From NCBI GenBank assembly GCA_947480465.1, contig CANKCT010000004.1, forward strand, positions 1 to 15,605: a stretch of DNA of 15,605 nt, written 5' to 3'. The notes under the pieces were generated by a model, which worked only from the letters and a program-made list of their open reading frames with translations, was not told where the DNA came from and did not search any database. A program made the translations under genes and the position numbers. This document shows, in pieces, positions 8,640 through 15,605 of the stretch. The DNA comes from Actinomycetota bacterium (GTDB taxonomy: Bacteria > Actinomycetota > Actinomycetes > Nanopelagicales > Nanopelagicaceae). The number at the start of each line of letters is the position of its first letter. The first letter of the stretch is position 1.

Positions 8640-8820
8640 AGAAATAACCTCCAAGAAATAAATCTTCTGGAGGGACGCTCGCTACGATCGTAGAGAGCGC
8701 GGTACCACCCGCCTTGCGCCAAAACGCGCCACTTAAAGTACTAACCATGCCGGTTCTAAGTGAGTTTTAACTCAGTTCTTCCAGCGAGCTCGTGAGGTGA
8801 TGGCCCCGTCAACGCTCATA
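8640..8820 (-). promoter_or_regulatory. T-box riboswitch, translational type, ileS leader
   Basis: On the minus strand the leader carries the T-box core AGGCGGGTGGTACCGCG (8713-8697). Its bulge TGGT (8707-8704) is complementary to the ACCA end of uncharged tRNA-Ile. The specifier is ATC (Ile) at 8801-8799 in GGGGCCATCACC, in a short Stem I closed by AGCG/CGCT. A small hairpin, TGAGT-TAAA-ACTCA (8774-8761), and a stem closed by ACTTA/TAAGT follow. Downstream, CCTCCAG (8674-8668) can pair with TTGGAGG, hiding the ileS SD. The same CCCTCC can instead pair with GGCGGG of the T-box (one mismatch) around a CGCTC/GAGCG helix, freeing the SD. So uncharged tRNA-Ile should switch translation on. There is no U-tract terminator. 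Translational ileS T-boxes with ultrashort Stem I are known in actinobacteria. Confidence 0.93.
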
Positions 8821-8836
8821 TTCAGTTAGTGGGACC

Positions 8837-8913
8837 AGTCTAGGCCATCTCGCCCCTGAAAACTCTCGTGGCGCAGTTGGTATACAAGGTGCAATCGGAA
8901 TAAGGTTCGCGTC
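8837..8913. promoter_or_regulatory. Divergent promoter region, ileS leader / DksA-like gene
   Basis: This stretch must drive both directions. For the plus strand, TATACA (8881-8886) and TAAGGT (8901-8906) are -10-like; the latter ends 7 nt before ATG 8914 and would give a leaderless mRNA, although AAGG (8902-8905) could also act as a weak SD. For ileS, TAGACT (8842-8837) is a -10-like element just upstream of Stem I. Clear -35 boxes are not seen for either, so exact promoters are uncertain. A tRNA-like stretch overlaps the region. Confidence 0.35.
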
Positions 8914-9711
8914 ATGCCGAAGAAGACAGTAAAAAAAGCCGCCGCCAAGAAAGCTCCTGCCAAGAGTGCGGTGAAGAAGGTAGCTAAGAAGGCAGCCGCA
9001 AAGAAAGCCCCAGTAAAGGCGGTAAAGAAGGTTGCGGCAAAGAAGGCACCTGCAAAGAAAGCTCCGGTTAAAAAAGCGGTTGCGAAAAAGAGTGCGGTGA
9101 AATCAATCCCAGTGAAAAAAGCGCCAGCGGCTAAGGCATCCACAACTAAAACAACTCTGACGGTTGATGAAAGTTCTCAAACCGTTTCAGTCTCAACTGT
9201 AAGTGCGCCGATAGCAGCACCAGTGATTGAAGAGCGACGACTCGTGATGCCGCCGCCACCACGCCCGGTCAAAAGTGGGAAAAAAGTAGCTCCATTAAAA
9301 CCGATAAAAACCGCTCCTACTCCAATTGTCGTGAGTGATACAGAAACACCTTGGACGCCCGCAGAATTAAAAGCTATTCGTACCGACATTTCAAAAGAGT
9401 TAGAGCGACTTCGTCATGAGTTATCAATTGTTGAACTTGAGATGGACTCCCTTATTCAGGAATCAGGTGAAGGCGCTGGAGATGATCAAGCTGATGCCGG
9501 CACAAAGACTTTTGAACGTGAGCATGAAATGTCACTTGTAATTAATGCACGTGACATGGTTTTGCAGACAGAGCGAGCTCTCGATCGCATTGATTCCAAG
9601 CGTTATGGTTCTTGTGAAGAATGTGGAAATCCAATTGGCAAAGCTCGCCTTCAAGTATTTCCTCGCGCAACACTCTGCATGCTGTGCAAGCAGAAGGAAG
9701 AACGGCGCTAA
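8914..9711 (+). CDS. TraR/DksA-type zinc-finger protein with histone-H1-like N-terminal tail
   Basis: The protein has 265 aa in two parts. Residues 1 to about 75 are a lysine/alanine/proline-rich tail of degenerate KKAPAKKA-type repeats, like histone H1 tails, expected to be disordered and to bind DNA. After a spacer (about 80-145), residues 145-265 form a DksA/TraR module: a coiled coil from TPAELKAIRTDI, an acidic tip with DDQAD (190-194) equivalent to the DxxD of DksA, and a four-cysteine zinc finger with Cys234, Cys237, Cys255 and Cys258 (CEEC and CMLC). It probably binds RNA polymerase in the secondary channel and alters initiation; this is by family, not shown here. The same gene stands between ileS and lspA in Streptomyces. 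lspA follows after 2 nt. Confidence 0.9.
   Translation: MPKKTVKKAAAKKAPAKSAVKKVAKKAAAKKAPVKAVKKVAAKKAPAKKAPVKKAVAKKSAVKSIPVKKAPAAKASTTKTTLTVDESSQTVSVSTVSAPIAAPVIEERRLVMPPPPRPVKSGKKVAPLKPIKTAPTPIVVSDTETPWTPAELKAIRTDISKELERLRHELSIVELEMDSLIQESGEGAGDDQADAGTKTFEREHEMSLVINARDMVLQTERALDRIDSKRYGSCEECGNPIGKARLQVFPRATLCMLCKQKEERR
8917..9138 (+). repeat. Degenerate lysine/alanine-rich coding repeats
   Basis: Short imperfect repeats such as AAGAAAGCTCCTGCCAAG, AAGAAAGCCCCAGTAAAG and AAGAAGGCACCTGCAAAG encode the KKAPxK units of the H1-like tail. They vary at synonymous positions, so selection seems to act on the basic peptide rather than on DNA identity. Copy number may differ between strains. Confidence 0.8.
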
Positions 9712-9713
9712 GA

Positions 9714-10199
9714 GTGCAAAGGTGGCGAACACTTTTAAGTGTTGCCTGGTTTATCTGGATCCTCGATTTAGCTACTAAAGCCTGGGCAGTAAGTCAGTTA
9801 TCTCATCGAGGTTCAATAAAGATTTTAGGGGATTTCTTTCAACTGACTTTCGTGAGAAATCCTGGTGCAGCATTTTCATTTGCATCAGAAGCAACATTTT
9901 TACTCTCACTTTTTGGAATATTTGTGCTCATAGTCATAGTTTATTTCGCGCCGCAGATTACTTCTAAAGGCTGGGCTGTAGTTTTGGGGTTAGTTATGGG
10001 TGGGGTTCTAGGCAATTTGATGGATCGAATCTTCCGTGAGCCAGGCATTTTGCGAGGGCACGTGATCGATTGGATGCAACTTCCGCACTGGCCTATATTT
10101 AATGTTGCTGATACGTCTATTGTTTGCGCTGCCGGACTTTCGATGTACTTAACTGTTCGCAACATTTCTCCGATTACCAAAAAGGATTTGAAGTCATGA
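9714..10199 (+). CDS. lspA: Lipoprotein signal peptidase (signal peptidase II)
   Basis: Polytopic membrane aspartyl protease that cleaves the signal peptide of prolipoproteins at the lipidated cysteine. At 161 aa it has about four hydrophobic spans. Conserved marks are DLATK (Asp18), VRNPGAAFSF, GNLMDR with catalytic Asp104, and VIDWMQLPHWPIFNVAD with catalytic Asp133. I place the start at GTG 9714, 2 nt after the preceding TAA, because the frame further upstream lies inside the DksA-like gene and encodes hydrophilic, non-family sequence. The nearest SD (AAGGAAG, 9694-9700) is 13 nt away, so coupling to the upstream gene is likely. Its TGA overlaps the rluD start (ATGA). Confidence 0.96.
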   Translation: MQRWRTLLSVAWFIWILDLATKAWAVSQLSHRGSIKILGDFFQLTFVRNPGAAFSFASEATFLLSLFGIFVLIVIVYFAPQITSKGWAVVLGLVMGGVLGNLMDRIFREPGILRGHVIDWMQLPHWPIFNVADTSIVCAAGLSMYLTVRNISPITKKDLKS

Positions 10200-11137
10200 G
10201 TGATCGAGAACTGAGAACTTTGGCTGTTCCTGAAGGTGTTGCCGGTGAGCGAATTGATAGTGCTTTAACTCGAGTTTTGGGGCTTTCTCGAACAGCAGTG
10301 GTAAAGCTCCTCGAAGATGGTGACATAACAACATCAAATCGGGCCATGGTTAAATCTGAAAGAGTTAGTGCCGGACAGGTGATTGAGGTGCTTTTGCCCG
10401 CAGTTATTCACTCAGTTCCAATTCCATTAACTCCAATTGACGGTCTTGAAATTGTCTATGAAGATGACGATATCGTTGTCATTAATAAGCCGGTTGGCTG
10501 CGCCGCACACCCTAGCCCTGGCTGGACAGGACCTACTGTTGTAGGTGCATTGAGTGCTGCTGGATTTGTCATCTCAACAAGTGGTGCAGCAGAACGTCAA
10601 GGCATTGTTCACAGGCTAGATGTGGGAACAAGTGGATTAATGATTGTTGCAAAAAGTGATAGAGCATTTACGGTTTTAAAGGATGCATTTCGAACTCGAA
10701 GTGTTGAAAAGATTTATCATGCATTAATTCAGGGGCATATGGATCCAACGACTGGCACTATCGATGCACCCATAGATCGCCATCCTAAAGAGGACCACCG
10801 ATTTGCAGTAGTCGGAACTGGAAAAGACTCAATCACACATTATGAGGTTATAGAGTTCTACCGCGCCGTCTCTCTTGTTAAGGTCGAACTTGAAACAGGT
10901 CGCACACACCAGATTCGCGTGCACTTCTCGGCACTTAGCCATCCATTGGTAGGAGACATGACATATGGCGCAGACCCAGTGCTAGCCAAGAGCCTTGCAA
11001 TGTCGCGTCCATGGCTTCATGCCAAAGAGCTTCGCTTCGAGCACCCCATATCTCGGGCCAAGCTAAATTTCACGGCCCCTTATCCCGCCGATCTCACAGC
11101 ATCGCTGGCGTTGCTTTCAGATGCAGTGCTGCCGTAA
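10196..11137 (+). CDS. Pseudouridine synthase, RluA/RluD family
   Basis: Isomerises uridine to pseudouridine in structured RNA, most likely 23S rRNA as in RluD. The 313-aa protein has an N-terminal S4 RNA-binding domain (about 14-75, GERIDSALTRVLGLSRTAV) and an RluA-type catalytic domain. The signature HRLDVGTSGLMIVAK carries catalytic Asp142, and GRTHQIRVHF is the second conserved block. The start at ATG 10196 overlaps the lspA stop and places the S4 domain close to the N-terminus, as in relatives; AAAGGA at 10181-10186 may serve as SD. The lspA-rluD pair is conserved in actinobacteria and many other bacteria. Which uridines are modified cannot be told, hence no gene symbol. Confidence 0.94.
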   Translation: MSDRELRTLAVPEGVAGERIDSALTRVLGLSRTAVVKLLEDGDITTSNRAMVKSERVSAGQVIEVLLPAVIHSVPIPLTPIDGLEIVYEDDDIVVINKPVGCAAHPSPGWTGPTVVGALSAAGFVISTSGAAERQGIVHRLDVGTSGLMIVAKSDRAFTVLKDAFRTRSVEKIYHALIQGHMDPTTGTIDAPIDRHPKEDHRFAVVGTGKDSITHYEVIEFYRAVSLVKVELETGRTHQIRVHFSALSHPLVGDMTYGADPVLAKSLAMSRPWLHAKELRFEHPISRAKLNFTAPYPADLTASLALLSDAVLP

Positions 11138-11157
11138 GCAATAGCCTTATATCAACT

Positions 11158-14100
11158 ATGCCTACCGATAACTTCGTTCACTTACACGTTCACACTGAGT
11201 ACTCCATGCTCGATGGGGCTGCACGTATTGGTGACTTAATGAGTGAAGTTGCAAAGCAAGAAATGCCCGCAATTGCGATGACCGATCATGGAAATGTTTT
11301 CGGCGCATTTGATTTTTACAAGAGTGCGAAAAAAGCCGGTGTCAAACCGATTATTGGGATTGAGGCTTATGTCGCTCCAGAGTCGCGCTTTGAAAAGAAG
11401 AGAGTGAAATGGGCTGACGGCGGAGAAGATGATGTCTCAGGCGGTGGTGCATATACCCACATGACTATTTTGGCTGAAAATAATGTTGGTCTTGCAAATC
11501 TATTTCGGCTGTCATCGCTGGCATCCCTTGAGGGTTATTACTACAAGCCTCGCATGGATCGAGAAATCTTGGCTGCTTACTCAACTGGACTAATAGCAAC
11601 AACAGGTTGTCCTGGCGGTGAAATACAGACACGTTTGCGGATGGGGGCTTATAAAGAGGCCATTAAGGCGGCAAGTGATTATCGAGATATTTTTGGTGCG
11701 GATAATTTTTATTTAGAGGTAATGGATCATGGAATCGATATTGAGAGTCGAGTAAAAGCTGATCTACTGAAACTTGGCAAAGAGTTAGGTTTGCCATTAC
11801 TTGCAACAAATGATCTTCACTATACGTTGCAGACTGATGCACCCGCTCATGAGGCGTTGTTGTGCGTTCAATCTGGATCAACACTGGCAGACCCTAAACG
11901 ATTTAAGTTTGATAACGATAGCTTCTATGTAAAAACAGCGGCCCAAATGCGTGAGCTATTCAAAGAAATTCCAGAGAGTTGTGACAACACATTGCTTATT
12001 GCCGAGCGCTGTAATGTCACCTTGCGCGAAGGCGAAAATCTTTTGCCACAGTTCACTGTTCCAATCGGAGAGACTGAAGACTCATGGCTAAAGAAAGAGG
12101 CCGAGCGCGGTTTAATCGCGCGAATGGGAACCCGTGTTACTGCTGCGCACCACGAGCGACTTACTTATGAACTCGGCGTAATGGAAAAGATGGGATTCCC
12201 AGGTTATTTCTTGGTTGTCGCAGATTTGGTGGCTCATGCAAAAACCGTTGGTATACGTGTTGGTCCAGGCCGAGGTTCCGCAGCTGGTTCGTTAGTTGCT
12301 TACGCACTCGGCATCACTGGACTCGATCCACTGGAACACGGCCTCTTGTTTGAACGTTTTCTCAATCCAGAGCGCATCTCAATGCCTGATATCGATTTAG
12401 ACTTTGATGAGCGTCGAAGAAGCGAAATGATTCGCTACGCAACCACAAAATATGGCGAAGATCGAGTAGCTCAAATCATTACCTACGGAACAATTAAATC
12501 TAAGCAGGCGATTAAAGACTCAACACGGGTCCTTGGCTATCCATATGTCATCGGTGAAAAACTTACTAAAGCTCTGCCCCCGTCTGTGATGGGAAAGGAC
12601 ATTTCTCTCAGCGGAGTTTTTAACCCTAGTGATGATAGATACGGTGAAGCTGGGGAATTTCGCACACTCTACGAATCAGATCCTGACTCAAAAAGAGTGG
12701 TTGATACTGCACGGGGCTTAGAAGGCTTGAAGCGACAGTGGGGAGTGCATGCCGCTGGCGTAATCCTCTCGCGCGAACCACTTCTTGATGTCATTCCGAT
12801 TCATCGACGCGAAGCTGATGGCGCGATCATCACTCAGTTTGATATGGGTGCGTGCGAAGCTATTGGTTTACTCAAAATGGATTTTCTCGGACTTCGAAAT
12901 CTTTCGGTCTTGGATGATGCACTACTGAACATAAAATCTAATCAAGGAATTGAAGTCATTTTAGAAGACTTGCCTCTTGATGATGAGAAAACTTATGAAC
13001 TTTTATCACGAGGAGATACTTTAGGTGTCTTTCAACTAGACGGTGGTCCAATGCGCGCCTTGCTGCGAGCCATGTCACCGGATTCTTTTCAAGATATTTC
13101 CGCGGTAATCGCGCTTTACCGCCCTGGCCCTATGGGCGAAAATGCACACAATAACTATGCAGATCGCAAAAATGGACGTAAGCCTGTAGATGCCATTCAT
13201 CCTGAACTCGTAGATGCACTCAAAGAGATTCTCGGTGACACTTATGGATTAATTGTTTATCAAGAACAGGTTATGGCGATTGCACAAAAGGTAGCTGGAT
13301 TTTCATTAGGTCGTGCCGATTTACTTCGCAAAGCGATGGGTAAAAAAGATAAAAACATCCTTGATAAAGAATACGTTCCCTTTGAGGCGGGAATGAAGGC
13401 TAATGGCTACTCAACTGCTGCGATAAAAAGACTTTGGGATGTGTTGATTCCCTTTTCGGATTACGCATTTAACCGTGCCCACTCAGCGGGGTATGGAGTT
13501 GTTTCGTATTGGACTGGTTACTTGAAAGCGAACTACCCAACTGAATATATGGCCGCTCTACTAACAAGTGTGCGCGATGACAAAGACAAATCTGCGCTGT
13601 ATTTGAGTGAGTGTCGACGTATGGGCATTAAAGTACTTGAACCTGATGTGAATGAATCTGATGCAGAGTACACACCGCGTGGAATCGATATTCGTTTTGG
13701 GTTGGCAGCTATTCGTAATGTTGGCGAGGGAGTGGTTGCTTCAATAAAAGCAGCACGCGAAGCTAAGGGTCGTTTCACATCCTTTGGTGATTTTTTGGCT
13801 AAAGTAGATGCACAAGTGTGTAATAAAAAAACCATTGAATCACTTATTAAAGCTGGGGCTTTCGGTTCGATGGATGCTTCCCGTAAAGGCTTAATGGCTA
13901 TTTATCTTGAAGCCATAGATTCAGTAATTGAATCTAAGCGTGCAGAGGCTATTGGTCAATTTGATTTATTTGGCGGAGAGTCAATTAGCCACGTCGTATC
14001 CCTTGATTTAGAGATTCCTAAAGGCGAATGGGATAAACCAATGCTCTTGAGTTATGAAAGAGAGATGTTAGGTCTTTACGTATCTGATCACCCGTTGCTA

Positions 14101-14655
14101 GGTGTCGAGCATGTTCTGCGTGCTAATACCGATATGAGTATCAGCGAGCTAGCCGATGACGGCGCTCAAAGTGAATCAATCGTTACCATAGGTGGATTAA
14201 TTACCAGCGTGGTGCGAAAAGTTTCACGTCAAGGAGCGTCTTGGGCGGTAGTCACTGTTGAGGATCTTGAAGGCGCACTCGAAGTCCTGTTTTTCTCCAA
14301 CACTTATAATCAGTATTCAATGTCTCTGACCGAAGATAGAATCGTTACTATCCGCGGAAGAGTCGATCGCCGAGAGGACACATTACGTTTTACCGCGCTC
14401 GAAATGTCGATCCCAGATATATCAACTGGCCCAGCTGGACCGCTAGTGATTTCACTTCCAATTTCACAGTGCACCCCACCAATTGTTGATCGAATCAAGG
14501 AGATTTTGCGGACCCACCCTGGAAAACGTGAGGTTCATCTGCAACTCAATGACAATGGCCAGAGTACTTTTATGAAGATTGATGCCTTGGTGACATCATC
14601 GCCAAGTTTGAGCGCTGATTTGAAATCCATTTTGGGCCCTAACTGCCTGGTTTAA
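11158..14655 (+). CDS. dnaE: DNA polymerase III alpha subunit (DnaE1)
   Basis: Replicative polymerase catalytic subunit, 1165 aa. The N-terminal PHP domain keeps all nine expected metal ligands: His10, His12, Asp19, His44, Glu69, His101, Cys151, Asp219 and His221, so it may act as a built-in proofreading nuclease as shown for mycobacterial DnaE1. The C-family polymerase core has GPGRGSAAGSLVAY, catalytic Asp411 and Asp413 in PDIDLDFDERRR, and Asp575 in KMDFLGLRNL. A clamp-binding motif QFDLF (934-938) is followed by an OB-fold (about 1020-1090, IVTIGGLI...WAVVTVEDLEG). The start is ATG 11158, because MPTDNFVHLHVHTEYSMLDG is the family N-terminus; the open frame upstream overlaps rluD. No SD is evident in the 20-nt gap; TTATAT at 11147-11152 hints at a near-leaderless transcript, weakly. 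Confidence 0.98.
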   Translation: MPTDNFVHLHVHTEYSMLDGAARIGDLMSEVAKQEMPAIAMTDHGNVFGAFDFYKSAKKAGVKPIIGIEAYVAPESRFEKKRVKWADGGEDDVSGGGAYTHMTILAENNVGLANLFRLSSLASLEGYYYKPRMDREILAAYSTGLIATTGCPGGEIQTRLRMGAYKEAIKAASDYRDIFGADNFYLEVMDHGIDIESRVKADLLKLGKELGLPLLATNDLHYTLQTDAPAHEALLCVQSGSTLADPKRFKFDNDSFYVKTAAQMRELFKEIPESCDNTLLIAERCNVTLREGENLLPQFTVPIGETEDSWLKKEAERGLIARMGTRVTAAHHERLTYELGVMEKMGFPGYFLVVADLVAHAKTVGIRVGPGRGSAAGSLVAYALGITGLDPLEHGLLFERFLNPERISMPDIDLDFDERRRSEMIRYATTKYGEDRVAQIITYGTIKSKQAIKDSTRVLGYPYVIGEKLTKALPPSVMGKDISLSGVFNPSDDRYGEAGEFRTLYESDPDSKRVVDTARGLEGLKRQWGVHAAGVILSREPLLDVIPIHRREADGAIITQFDMGACEAIGLLKMDFLGLRNLSVLDDALLNIKSNQGIEVILEDLPLDDEKTYELLSRGDTLGVFQLDGGPMRALLRAMSPDSFQDISAVIALYRPGPMGENAHNNYADRKNGRKPVDAIHPELVDALKEILGDTYGLIVYQEQVMAIAQKVAGFSLGRADLLRKAMGKKDKNILDKEYVPFEAGMKANGYSTAAIKRLWDVLIPFSDYAFNRAHSAGYGVVSYWTGYLKANYPTEYMAALLTSVRDDKDKSALYLSECRRMGIKVLEPDVNESDAEYTPRGIDIRFGLAAIRNVGEGVVASIKAAREAKGRFTSFGDFLAKVDAQVCNKKTIESLIKAGAFGSMDASRKGLMAIYLEAIDSVIESKRAEAIGQFDLFGGESISHVVSLDLEIPKGEWDKPMLLSYEREMLGLYVSDHPLLGVEHVLRANTDMSISELADDGAQSESIVTIGGLITSVVRKVSRQGASWAVVTVEDLEGALEVLFFSNTYNQYSMSLTEDRIVTIRGRVDRREDTLRFTALEMSIPDISTGPAGPLVISLPISQCTPPIVDRIKEILRTHPGKREVHLQLNDNGQSTFMKIDALVTSSPSLSADLKSILGPNCLV

Positions 14656-14692
14656 ACCCATAATTGCGCGCCACCTGTAACTCGGCCAGCAT

Positions 14693-14704
14693 TACAATTG
14701 CACA
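14693..14704 (+). promoter_or_regulatory. Candidate leaderless promoter for hisD
   Basis: A near-consensus -10 box, TACAAT (14693-14698), ends 6 nt before the hisD ATG, so transcription should begin at the A of the start codon. No Shine-Dalgarno is present upstream and no good -35 is visible at 16-18 nt. This is the TANNNT spacing known for leaderless actinobacterial genes. It would give hisD its own transcript within the 49-nt dnaE-hisD gap. Confidence 0.5.
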
Positions 14705-15605
14705 ATGATCAGGACCGTAGATCTTCGTGGGCGTCATTTAACGAAGATGGCATACCAAAGCGAACTCCCGCGGGCTGCTTTAGATGTCAAAGAGGCTATG
14801 CGATTAATCGAACCGATTTTACTCAGAGTCAAAAATGGCAGTGTGACAGATTTAATTGATTTAGCCCAAGAGTTTGATGGAGTTAGACCGCCTAGTATTC
14901 GAGTTCCTGAAGCTGCTTTGGCTTCTGCATTAGCCAATCTTGATAAAGAAATTAGATTAGCGCTGGAGCTTTCAATAGAGCGAATAAGAAAAGTTCATTC
15001 AGCACAAGTGCGTCGTGAAACTTTTACTGAAGTTGTCGATGGTGGAGTGGTTTCTGAAAAATGGATACCAGTAGACCGCGTAGGTCTATATGTCCCCGGG
15101 GGACGCGCAGTTTATCCCAGCAGTGTCATGATGAACGTTATTCCAGCACAAATTGCTGAGGTAACCTCTATTGCCGTCGCATCACCACCGCAGAAAGAGT
15201 TTGGTGGACTTCCGCACCCAACTATTTTGGCCACTTGTGCACTTCTTGGTATAACCGAAGTTTATGCTGTTGGTGGCGCTCAAGCTATTGCACTCTTTGC
15301 CTATGGCATGGATGGATTAATTGAAAAATGTGATTTAGTCACTGGTCCAGGAAATATTTATGTTGCCGCAGCCAAACGTGCGCTGCGCGGAGTCATTGGC
15401 ATTGATTCAGAAGCGGGCCCGACTGAGATAGCAATTCTGGCCGATAAAACAGCTATCGCGGCAGATGTTGCCGCAGATTTAATGAGTCAGGCAGAGCACG
15501 ATGTCATTGCAGCAGCAATCCTCGTTACTGACAGTGAAGATTTGGCAGGTGAGGTGCGTACCGAATTAAGTGAGCGCATGCCAAAGACAAAACACTCAGA
15601 GCGCA
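14705..15605 (+). CDS. hisD: Histidinol dehydrogenase (partial, 3' cut by window)
   Basis: Zn-dependent, NAD-linked enzyme for the last two steps of histidine synthesis, histidinol to histidinal to histidine. The first 300 codons are present; relatives run to about 430 aa. Visible family blocks are VGLYVPGGRAVYPSSVMMNV, VYAVGGAQAIALFAYG, VTGPGNIYVAAAKR and SEAGPTEIAI. The zinc ligands Gln262 and His265 stand in SQAEHD; the catalytic Glu-His pair lies past the window end. MIRTVDLRGR at the start matches actinobacterial relatives, supporting the ATG at 14705. hisD after dnaE also occurs in Streptomyces, where further his genes follow; that cannot be seen here. Confidence 0.97.
   Translation, partial: MIRTVDLRGRHLTKMAYQSELPRAALDVKEAMRLIEPILLRVKNGSVTDLIDLAQEFDGVRPPSIRVPEAALASALANLDKEIRLALELSIERIRKVHSAQVRRETFTEVVDGGVVSEKWIPVDRVGLYVPGGRAVYPSSVMMNVIPAQIAEVTSIAVASPPQKEFGGLPHPTILATCALLGITEVYAVGGAQAIALFAYGMDGLIEKCDLVTGPGNIYVAAAKRALRGVIGIDSEAGPTEIAILADKTAIAADVAADLMSQAEHDVIAAAILVTDSEDLAGEVRTELSERMPKTKHSER

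Noticed and set aside
8640..8654. TTG start at 8654 giving a 1042-aa IleRS.
   Set aside because: The TTG lies in the TTGGAGG that serves as Shine-Dalgarno for the ATG at 8639, and the added residues EVISM have no family match.
8683..8694. Palindrome CTACGATCGTAG as a possible repressor operator upstream of ileS.
   Set aside because: It forms the tip of the T-box helix closed by CGCTC/GAGCG, so RNA structure explains it.
8826..9143. Antisense frame rich in Ala/Phe/Thr opposite the DksA-like gene, resembling a membrane protein.
   Set aside because: It is the low-complexity mirror of the lysine/alanine repeats; no start signal supports it and it crosses the gene's promoter.
9621..9713. Longer LspA N-terminus starting inside the DksA-like gene.
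   Set aside because: The extra residues are the out-of-frame reading of the zinc-finger coding region and are hydrophilic; GTG 9714 gives a family-like start.
14649..14658. Perfect palindrome GGTTTAAACC over the dnaE stop codon, considered as terminator or operator.
   Set aside because: It has no loop and no U-tract, is only 10 bp, and half of it is coding; chance is the simplest reading.
1..15605. CRISPR arrays, insertion sequences, prophage or defence genes.
   Set aside because: No regular direct repeats with spacers, transposase motifs or terminal inverted repeats were seen; gene content is core housekeeping throughout.

Overview
The window looks like a compact chromosome from a moderately low-GC actinobacterium, most likely a streamlined freshwater lineage of the acI/Nanopelagicales kind; this placement is inference. 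The gene order murG-murC-ftsQ-ftsZ-pgeF-yggS-sepF-yggT, followed by ileS-(TraR/DksA)-lspA-rluD-dnaE-hisD, is the classic actinobacterial division cluster joined to the ileS-to-hisD block. Coding density is very high, with stop/start overlaps, GTG/TTG starts, codons rich in A/T at third positions, and probably several leaderless transcripts. Both the first gene (murG) and the last (hisD) are cut by the window edges.

Region by region: 1-2158 holds the end of murG, then murC and ftsQ, packed with overlap or abutment (last peptidoglycan-precursor steps and divisome assembly). After a 136-nt spacer likely to carry a promoter, 2295-5539 holds ftsZ, pgeF, yggS, sepF and yggT. This unit makes the Z-ring, its membrane anchor SepF, and small conserved proteins for cell-wall by-product clearance and PLP handling. 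At 5526-8639 on the minus strand lies ileS, which converges on yggT and overlaps it by 14 nt. Its leader (8640-8820) is a translational T-box riboswitch reading an Ile AUC codon. Divergent from it, 8914-14655 holds a TraR/DksA-like factor with a histone-H1-like tail, lspA, rluD and dnaE. At 14705 hisD begins, probably from its own leaderless promoter.

No mobile element, CRISPR array, rRNA or intact tRNA is visible, and no clearly novel system is present. The points most worth a second look are the T-box with its legible SD-sequestering switch, the inversion of ileS together with absence of divIVA (wag31) from its usual place after yggT, a tRNA-like stretch just upstream of the DksA-like gene, and candidate leaderless promoters at sepF and hisD.
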